A DNA stretch of 12,500 nucleotides from contig CM022678.1 in assembly GCA_012295275.1 (NCBI GenBank), positions 5,408,559 to 5,421,058 of the forward strand. Direction: 5' to 3'. The notes beneath the pieces were generated by a model. That model was given only the letters and a program-made list of their open reading frames with translations, ran no database searches and was not told the origin of the DNA. Positions 7,469 through 12,500 of the stretch are shown here, piece by piece (position 1 is the stretch's first letter; each line of letters begins with the position of its first letter). The stretch is from Chrysomallon squamiferum (taxonomy: Eukaryota; Mollusca; Gastropoda; Neomphalida; Peltospiridae). A program made the position numbers and the translations under genes.

Positions 7469-7499
7469 GTAAAGTCGTAGAGCCCCTCGTGACTTTTAC
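7469..7499 (+). other. Hairpin with 8-bp plus 3-bp stem
   Basis: GTAAAGTC pairs with GACTTTTAC (one bulged T) around an inner GAG-CCC-CTC hairpin. It is followed by A-rich sequence. No known RNA family is recognised. Confidence 0.4.
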
Positions 7500-7607
7500 G
7501 ATAAAAAAAAATAAATAAAAAAAAAGGTTTACCTTGTTCTACCACTGTAACAAAAGCTTGCGATGACACTCTATACAAACACCCGCACACCCAAACACAC
7601 ACACACA

Positions 7608-7610
<3 letters not shown>

Positions 7611-7657
<47 letters not shown>
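7611..7657. repeat. (AT)n microsatellite
   Basis: About 23 AT units, flanked upstream by CA-rich sequence. Confidence 0.95.
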
Positions 7658-7658
<1 letters not shown>

Positions 7659-7786
7659 GTATATAATTATATGTGTTCCAGAATAAGCAAAGAAAGCTAT
7701 AACAACTATTCAGGGGAAAACGGGTCAGACTGAAGGAATGTTGCTCATACAAAAACTTAACCCTAATTTTTTTTTTCTTTTTTCAG

Positions 7787-7930
7787 TGCTTTAAGGCTGT
7801 TAACACAAGCTTTTGTTAAAATGGTACAGCGAAAAAAAAAATCCATTATCAAAAAGTCATCGGACCATAACAACAGTATTCCTCTTTGTCTGTCTGTAAC
7901 CAGTTTTCATAAATAAAGCTTGTCTGTCTT
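7787..7930 (+). other. Possible terminal exon with poly(A) signal
   Basis: A strong acceptor (T run, CTTTTTTCAG, AG at 7785-7786; CTTAAC branch-like sequence near 7756) precedes about 125 bp ending at AATAAA (7912-7917) with the GU-rich TGTCTGTCTTT just after. One frame (7788-7916) is open for 42 codons and stops within the signal. No homology is recognised, and a chance open frame of this size is not rare. The source transcript, if any, is unknown. Confidence 0.25.
7912..7917 (+). terminator. AATAAA with GU-rich downstream sequence
   Basis: AATAAA is followed within 5 bp by TTGTCTGTCTTTC. It could be a poly(A) signal or the 3' end of an old retroelement; no element body is identified. Confidence 0.35.
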
Positions 7931-8260
7931 TCTTTTTCGAACAAAAAATGAGATGACATTAGATTAAAAAAAAATAAAAAAATAAAAAACAGTATTTCTT
8001 ATTTGATGTTGACAACTTTTTAAGTAAAATGAAATCAAATGTATTTACTGGAATATAGATTTCACATCTAGCTCTGTATCGTTAGAACAATAAAAACACA
8101 AAAACAATAGAGAAGAAAAAGAGACGCGATATTCAGTTACAGAAAGAGATTCAGTGGCTCTGCTGACCGAGGCCTCGCCCTTGTCTTATTGTCCATTTTT
8201 CTTTTCTTTTGTTCATTCTAGAAGCCTTTTCATCCGTTTGTGTGCGTGCAGAGTGTAATG
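7931..8260. other. AT-rich spacer
   Basis: No gene is seen. It contains A-rich stretches (7965-7988), the 10-bp palindrome CGAGGCCTCG (about 8169-8178) and a pyrimidine-rich stretch. Confidence 0.5.
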
Positions 8261-8339
8261 TGTAAGGGAAAGGTCGCAGGATTCATCAATCTATACCACT
8301 TCTCTCTTTCAGCCAGAATAACTGAAACTACGCGGGGAA

Positions 8340-8344
<5 letters not shown>
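8261..8344 (+). repeat. 84-bp repeat, copy 1
   Basis: Starts TGTAAGGGAAAGG and includes GGATTCA, CACTTCTCTC, TTCAGCCAGAAT and CTGAAACTACGCGGG. It aligns along its whole length to 8453-8536 at roughly 80% identity with two single-base gaps. Confidence 0.85.
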
Positions 8345-8380
<36 letters not shown>

Positions 8381-8446
8381 CTCTGTGTTTGCGTGTGTCT
8401 GTGTGTGCGCGTGTATGTGTGTCTGTGTGTGCGTGCGTGCGTGTGC
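8345..8446. repeat. (GT)n microsatellite with degenerate GT tail
   Basis: Pure GT to 8379, then interrupted GT/GC/CT units to about 8446. It lies between the two 84-bp repeat copies. The open frames through it are repeat artefacts. Confidence 0.95.
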
Positions 8447-8452
8447 TACTCA

Positions 8453-8536
8453 TGTAAGAGAAAGGCCCGCTGGATTCAGGAATCAATATCACTTCTCTCG
8501 TTCAGCTAGAATGACTGAAGCTATGCGGGTATGTTT
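8453..8536 (+). repeat. 84-bp repeat, copy 2
   Basis: Starts TGTAAGAGAAAGG and includes GGATTCA, CACTTCTCTCG, TTCAGCTAGAAT and CTGAAGCTATGCGGG. Direct repeat of 8261-8344. Confidence 0.85.
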
Positions 8537-8815
8537 ATTTACATACCAGATAAGAAGAAAAAAATAATCTATCTTTTCTCATTATATTAAATATACAAAT
8601 ACCATGCAGCCTTAACAATATCATCGTTTAGCACGAACCTGACAAGTTACGTATACAATTGTTCGCGTTATTTATTACGCATTAATGTTTCTGTCGAAAT
8701 GTAAGGCTGTTTAACCTTCTCGTGTGTAAAAGATGAATATATATATTTTTTTTTTATCTAGCCTCTTGAAGCAGACAAATACTATGATGTACATGTTCAT
8801 CAAACTGATTTTTTT

Positions 8816-8843
8816 AAAAATAAATAAATAAATAAATAAAAAT
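8816..8843. repeat. (AAAT)n microsatellite
   Basis: About six AAAT units in an AT-rich stretch. Confidence 0.9.
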
Positions 8844-9640
8844 TATAATAATATTGTTAAATATAAAACAATAAATATATAAAAATATAGAATAATAGTA
8901 CTAAGAAGAAGAAGAAGAAATATTATATTAATACGAAATATATGAAAGTATAGAGTAATAACAATCATAAAAATCGTTATGTGTGTCTGTTTATATATAT
9001 ATATATATATAATGCATATATATAGAATAATAATAATAAAACGTTACACCTCAGCTGTAAATTTAAAACGAGCAAGTTAACAATCTAGAATAAACAACAT
9101 TACGACTAGATATGTCAGTAATTATTCAAACGGAACAAATCTTGCTGTGTGTCCTTTAAAATACGAGTTCATTTCTTTGCGACAAAAAATATTAATCATA
9201 GACCTACACATTAAAATTCAATGGTCTTTTATGTTTATATTTCCAAGTGCACCCAGCTGTGCATGAAAGCGTCAAATGGAAAATTACATTTGTAAGTTGA
9301 AGACGTTTCTTTGACTGCAAGAAAAAGAAAAATAACGAAATGATTATAACCCTGTCTCTATCTCTGTTCCCTTTATATAAATAAACATTTTGATTTCTTC
9401 GTGGGGTTTTAAAGACTGCTTAAAACTCGTTTCGTAATATTGTGTAACGCCGCCAAAAGCTTTTATTACCCAAATTTGTAATTCTATTGAAGAAAAAACT
9501 GTCACTGAAAGCTTTTCAATCTGTGTAAAAAGAACTGAATATAACTACGTTGTTCTGAATGTAGAAATGAATTGAACTGAACTTCATTACACTTACGACC
9601 GTAGACTGCGGCACTTGAGGACATTTACATTAAAAATTAT
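8844..9640. other. AT-rich intergenic sequence, largely unique
   Basis: It contains short AT, AAG and AAT tracts to about 9040, then about 600 bp of non-repetitive DNA (9041-9640). I find no open frame with protein-like composition and no RNA gene. AATAAA and TATATAA-like strings occur near 9374-9388 without supporting context. Confidence 0.55.
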
Positions 9641-9690
9641 GTATGTATGTATGTATGTATGTATGTGTGTGTGTATATATATATATATAC
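9641..9690. repeat. Compound (GTAT)n(GT)n(AT)n microsatellite
   Basis: Six GTAT units, five GT units and eight AT units in succession. Confidence 0.93.
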
Positions 9691-9884
9691 ATATCCCACT
9701 CCCTCTCTGTATGCTTAGTATGTATGTATAGATACATATATAATATAGCATGATGGTGCATTTACAATAATGTACATAGGTATAATAATATATACAATAT
9801 CGGCCATACGATTTCATAATTGAACTACAAAGTTTCCCAAGGTTTTTTTAATTATATAATTCATGTTGATACCTCGTTTATATT

Positions 9885-9918
<34 letters not shown>

Positions 9919-10367
9919 ATGAAACTGGTCGTCTATATTACAATAATCACAGAATTGACGTATTCTATTTTTTTGTAATATATATTTTTCATCATCTGCA
10001 CATTTCAATAGGATGCTTATGATTTAATAATCTAAAACGTAATAATGAGAACCACAGCTTTTTATCTATATACGTATTAATATGACTGGAATGCAACAGT
10101 ACTCTTGAAACAGTTTATAATTTGAAGCTTTAGTGTATGAGTAACGGTATTGTAGGTTCTGTTTTACAAGCCTTGCGTTAATACATGATTGTAACACTGA
10201 ACCACTAGTGCTACCATTACAAAGCACAGCCAACACCATTGAGAATAGATTTAACATGTAATACCCATTAGCGATTACAACTGCAGTTGTATCAGTCTCT
10301 ACACCAGTATTAACACCAGTAATAACATTCTACCCTAATGAATCGATATCAGGAAATGATCATACTT
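9691..10367. other. Intergenic sequence with AC tract
   Basis: An (AC)n tract lies at 9886-9916. The remainder is AT-rich and non-repetitive. Short open frames on the reverse strand lack recognisable domains. Confidence 0.55.
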
Positions 10368-10371
10368 ATTT

Positions 10372-10433
<62 letters not shown>

Positions 10434-10434
10434 C
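10368..10434. repeat. T16 run and (ATT)n microsatellite
   Basis: T run 10368-10383 followed by about 16 ATT units. On the reverse strand it reads as poly-Asn and poly-Lys. Confidence 0.95.
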
Positions 10435-10443
10435 AGATGAAAA

Positions 10444-10553
10444 TGTCAGTACTATCGTATGACAAGTAAATACAAGGACAAGCAGCACACACTTGTCAGT
10501 GAATGCTAGTATTAAAGTGTGACAAGCAGACAAAAGGACCAACGTAATTAACA
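10444..10553 (+). repeat. Degenerate 50/60-bp repeat
   Basis: TGTCAGT starts at 10444, 10494 and 10554. Units share TGACAAG, then A-rich sequence and AGGAC/AGGACC. The second unit has about 10 more bases (GAATGCTAGT). It runs directly into the 102-bp repeat, which also carries TGTCAGTGAATG. Confidence 0.6.
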
Positions 10554-10837
10554 TGTCAGTGAATGTCCTTACAAAAATAACCAAAGCTGTTAAATGTCTT
10601 ATAACGATGTGAAATTTACAAATGGTTTATAACGCAACATGATACGTAATTAATATGTCAATGAATGTCCTTACAAAAATAACCAAAGCTGTTAAATGTC
10701 TTATCACGATGTGAAATTTAGAAATGGTTTATAACGTAACATGATACGTAATTAATATGTAAATGAATGTCCTTATAAAAAATAACCAAATTTAAATGTC
10801 TTATCTATAAAGAAATTTAAAAAAAAAATAACATGAT
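10542..10837 (+). repeat. 102-bp tandem repeat, about 3 copies
   Basis: Unit starts ACGTAATTAA at 10542, 10644 and 10746, an exact 102-bp period. Copies 1 and 2 differ at about five positions. Copy 3 (about 92 bp) is more diverged and gains A-rich stretches. GAATGTCCTTA recurs at 10561 and 10663, with a diverged GAATGTCCTTATA at 10765. No coding potential is evident. Confidence 0.92.
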
Positions 10838-10918
10838 ACACATTAATAACAAAATAAAAATTTGCCTATAAAAATAAAAAAAAAAATAATATTAATAACA
10901 AAATAAAAAATTAAAACT
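10838..10918 (+). repeat. Decayed A-rich continuation of the tandem repeat
   Basis: ATTAATAACAAAATAAAAA occurs at 10842 and 10891 (49 bp apart), followed by A-rich DNA, probably degraded copies. Confidence 0.5.
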
Positions 10919-10936
10919 ACAAATGCTTAGGTGTCT

Positions 10937-10938
<2 letters not shown>

Positions 10939-10991
<53 letters not shown>
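10939..10991. repeat. (CA)n microsatellite
   Basis: About 26 uninterrupted CA units. Confidence 0.97.
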
Positions 10992-10993
<2 letters not shown>

Positions 10994-11059
10994 TACATAG
11001 ACAAATTTATATATACATACATATAAACTTACACAGAGTATGTATGGATGCATGTGTTT

Positions 11060-11063
<4 letters not shown>

Positions 11064-11094
<31 letters not shown>
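11064..11094. repeat. (AT)n microsatellite
   Basis: About 15 AT units. Confidence 0.95.
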
Positions 11095-11095
<1 letters not shown>

Positions 11096-11266
11096 CGTTT
11101 AATATCCATATATTTATTTTATTTTAATTTTTTTTAATTTTTTTTTTATTATGTTGATAATGTAATTTGTTTGTCATTGTCTGACATACAACAGACTATA
11201 AACATTTTTATACTGGAGTGTCGCTGAATATTCATTCATCTGTTTTTAAGCATCGATGTCTCCAGT

Positions 11267-11275
11267 GAGGTAAGT
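11267..11275 (+). other. Perfect splice-donor consensus string
   Basis: GAG|GTAAGT (GT at 11270-11271). Candidate acceptors lie upstream (near 11192 and 11250), but frames in between contain stops. Reported as a lone string; no exon is asserted. Confidence 0.2.
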
Positions 11276-11323
11276 AGTGTAATACAGCAAATCCACATTT
11301 GTATTACATCTAAACAAACAGCA

Positions 11324-11396
11324 ACTACAACAACAACAAGATAATAATACTAGTAATGTTGCTAATAGTAGTAGTAGTAGTTGTTGTTGTTGTAGT
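11324..11396. repeat. Inverted repeat of trinucleotide tracts
   Basis: ACTACAACAACAACAA (11324-11339) and its exact reverse complement (11381-11396) are separated by 41 bp. Further AGT, TTG and TGG units continue to about 11430. Confidence 0.85.
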
Positions 11397-11514
11397 AGTA
11401 GTTGTTGTTGTGGTGGTGGTTGTGGTTGTAATAAACAACTACAGTAAGAACAAGAACAGCAAAATTATAATAATAAATAATAACAAATAACAATAACAAC
11501 AGCAACAACAACAC

Positions 11515-11550
<36 letters not shown>
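11515..11550. repeat. (AAT)n microsatellite
   Basis: About 12 AAT units, preceded by AAC-rich sequence. Confidence 0.95.
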
Positions 11551-11551
<1 letters not shown>

Positions 11552-11606
11552 CAATAACTCAAACAATCATGATCAATCCTATAAAAATAATTATGATAGC
11601 GAAGAG

Positions 11607-11634
11607 GATGATGATGATGATCATCATCATCATC
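11607..11634. repeat. 28-bp perfect palindrome of GAT/ATC units
   Basis: GATGATGATGATGA meets TCATCATCATCATC at 11620/11621. The ATC side extends two units further and ends in a C run. Confidence 0.93.
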
Positions 11635-11746
11635 ATCATCCCCCCGAAAATAAGTAAAAGAAGAGTAACAACAATTAGAGTTACTGATTTAAAACTCCAA
11701 GAACGAAAACAAAGAACGAAAAAAATTTAATAAAAATTAAAAATTA

Positions 11747-11788
<42 letters not shown>

Positions 11789-11800
11789 AAAATAAATAAA
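11747..11800. repeat. (AAT)n / (AAAT)n tract
   Basis: About 11 AAT units to 11780, then AAAT units. Confidence 0.93.
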
Positions 11801-11935
11801 CAGAAGAAGAATATAAAAAAAGGTTAATAATAATATATACTTAACCAAAACAGCTGAGCAAGTTTTTTTTTTTTTGTAAATGACTGCAGCTTCCAAATAA
11901 ATTAAAATAAAACGCCAGAACTTGGTAACATGATA

Positions 11936-12070
11936 GTTGCATCTCCCCTGTCGCTTTGGGAAAATGAAAAGAACATCATTTGTCATATCGCACGCAGATA
12001 TGTGTACGGCACGTGCATTTGGTTCGCTCGTGCTGTCACAGAAGCGCGTGCAATACCGACGTATTGAAAT
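11936..12070. other. CpG-dense patch, possible exon or promoter
   Basis: About 130 bp are much richer in G+C and CpG than the surroundings, with around 10 CpGs including GCGCG. A GCACGTGC palindrome at 12009-12016 contains an E-box (CACGTG). It is open on both strands: roughly 45 codons on + from the ATG at 11930, and a longer reverse-strand frame starting at 12109 that runs into a low-complexity tail. No homology is recognised in either. Confidence 0.35.
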
Positions 12071-12207
12071 CATATTTTGAGGCTCTGAACCATAGTTACC
12101 CAGAAACAAAAAGAAGAATTTAACTTGTTATAATGGGTCGACGGAAAAAATGTCCTACCTTCAGTAAAAGCCCAAAATAACCAGTGTCAAACGTCTTTTG
12201 GTCCTAA

Positions 12208-12235
12208 TGACGTTGAATGATATCATATGACGTCA
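12208..12235 (+). promoter_or_regulatory. CRE cluster near the right edge
   Basis: A half-type TGACGTTG (12208-12215) and a perfect ATGACGTCAT (12227-12236) are 20 bp apart, resembling the spacing of the left CRE pair. A 12-bp palindrome AGCAAATTTGCT follows at 12268-12279. This could be promoter DNA of a gene beyond the window; no exon is visible. Confidence 0.4.
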
Positions 12236-12333
12236 TAGGTGTTTCCCATTCAATTTCTTTCGGTGTTAGCAAATTTGCTGACTTTGTTGCATTATTAGTA
12301 TTACTGCAATGATTTAGAGGCAGAAATAAAAGA

Positions 12334-12373
12334 AAATTAAATTAAATTAAATTAAATTAAATTAAATTAAATT
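12334..12373. repeat. (AAATT)8 pentanucleotide microsatellite
   Basis: Eight exact AAATT units, ending in AAAT and AAT units. Confidence 0.97.
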
Positions 12374-12500
12374 AAATAAATAATAATAACAAAAAAGAAT
12401 GATTCTTATTACCGAACCAGTCAGTTTAAAGGAACTACATGTGCAATAAATCACCACAGATTTAGTTGATTTTCACTGGGACAGGATTCGTGGTTTGTAG
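12374..12500. other. Right-end spacer
   Basis: Unique AT-rich sequence with no gene or motif I can support. Confidence 0.5.

Noticed and set aside
7012-7752. Reverse- and forward-strand frames of 66-107 codons
   Set aside because: They contain Cys-Val or Ile-Tyr runs from CA and AT tracts and no conserved domain.
8169-8178. Palindrome CGAGGCCTCG
   Set aside because: Short and isolated; expected occasionally by chance.
8240-8567. Cys-Val-rich + frames
   Set aside because: Translation of the GT microsatellite joined to the duplicated 84-bp repeat.
8886-9035. Three similar TATAGAATAATA-like strings about 62-72 bp apart
   Set aside because: AT-rich similarity is too weak to separate from background.
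9374-9388. TATA-like string overlapping AATAAA
   Set aside because: No exon, promoter or GU-rich context that supports either role.
9593-10257. Three reverse-strand frames of 63-74 codons
   Set aside because: Two pass through microsatellites and the third has no recognisable motif or splice context.
10366-10584. Reverse-strand frame with repeated hydrophobic segments
   Set aside because: The apparent internal peptide repeat is simply the degenerate 50/60-bp DNA repeat, and the tail is poly-Asn and poly-Lys from ATT and T tracts.
11744-12109. 121-codon reverse-strand frame
   Set aside because: The N-terminal 80 residues look less repetitive, but there is no known domain and the tail is poly-Ile from AAT repeats. 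The patch is noted only as a possible exon or promoter.

Overview
The window looks like AT-rich, non-coding-dominated nuclear DNA from an animal. It has one convincing protein-coding gene, a very high density of microsatellites, long A and T runs, vertebrate-type splice signals and AATAAA poly(A) signals. There are no bacterial or phage features, rRNA or tRNA genes. The gene encodes a divergent member of glycosyltransferase family 17 (GT17, the MGAT3 / bisecting-GlcNAc transferase family). The repeat-rich landscape with diverged GT17 genes suggests a mollusc or another lophotrochozoan; that placement is inference.

Layout. Positions 1-200 are AT-rich with a T run. Positions about 198-2460 are one array of the pentamer TGTAG, with variant pentamers arranged in units of about 80-130 bp, themselves nested in super-units of about 320-424 bp. 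Positions 2460-2716 hold two perfect palindromic cAMP-response elements (TGACGTCA) and a short candidate non-coding exon ending in a consensus splice donor. Positions 2717-3618 fit a first intron full of simple repeats, ending in 44 T's plus CTCAG. The coding exon runs 3694-5211 without interruption. A candidate 3' UTR follows, with AUUUA clusters and AATAAA signals at about 5358-5368 and 5500-5505.

Positions 5520-12500 contain no gene I can support. They hold microsatellites (AG, AGT, ATC, CA, AT, GT, AAT, AAATT), a 47-bp minisatellite (7047-7172), a possible terminal exon with a poly(A) signal (7787-7930), an 84-bp duplication flanking a GT tract (8261-8536), a 102-bp tandem repeat next to a degenerate 50-60-bp repeat (10444-10837), and trinucleotide tracts that form inverted repeats (11324-11634). 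Near the right edge is a local CpG-dense patch (about 11936-12070), followed by a second CRE cluster (12208-12235) that could be regulatory DNA of a neighbouring gene.

Overall reading: a single-coding-exon Golgi glycosyltransferase gene with a leader spliced from a CRE-bearing promoter, downstream of a large hierarchical satellite. The most unusual structure is the satellite. The most testable regulatory idea is the CRE promoter, leader intron and AU-rich 3' UTR arrangement.
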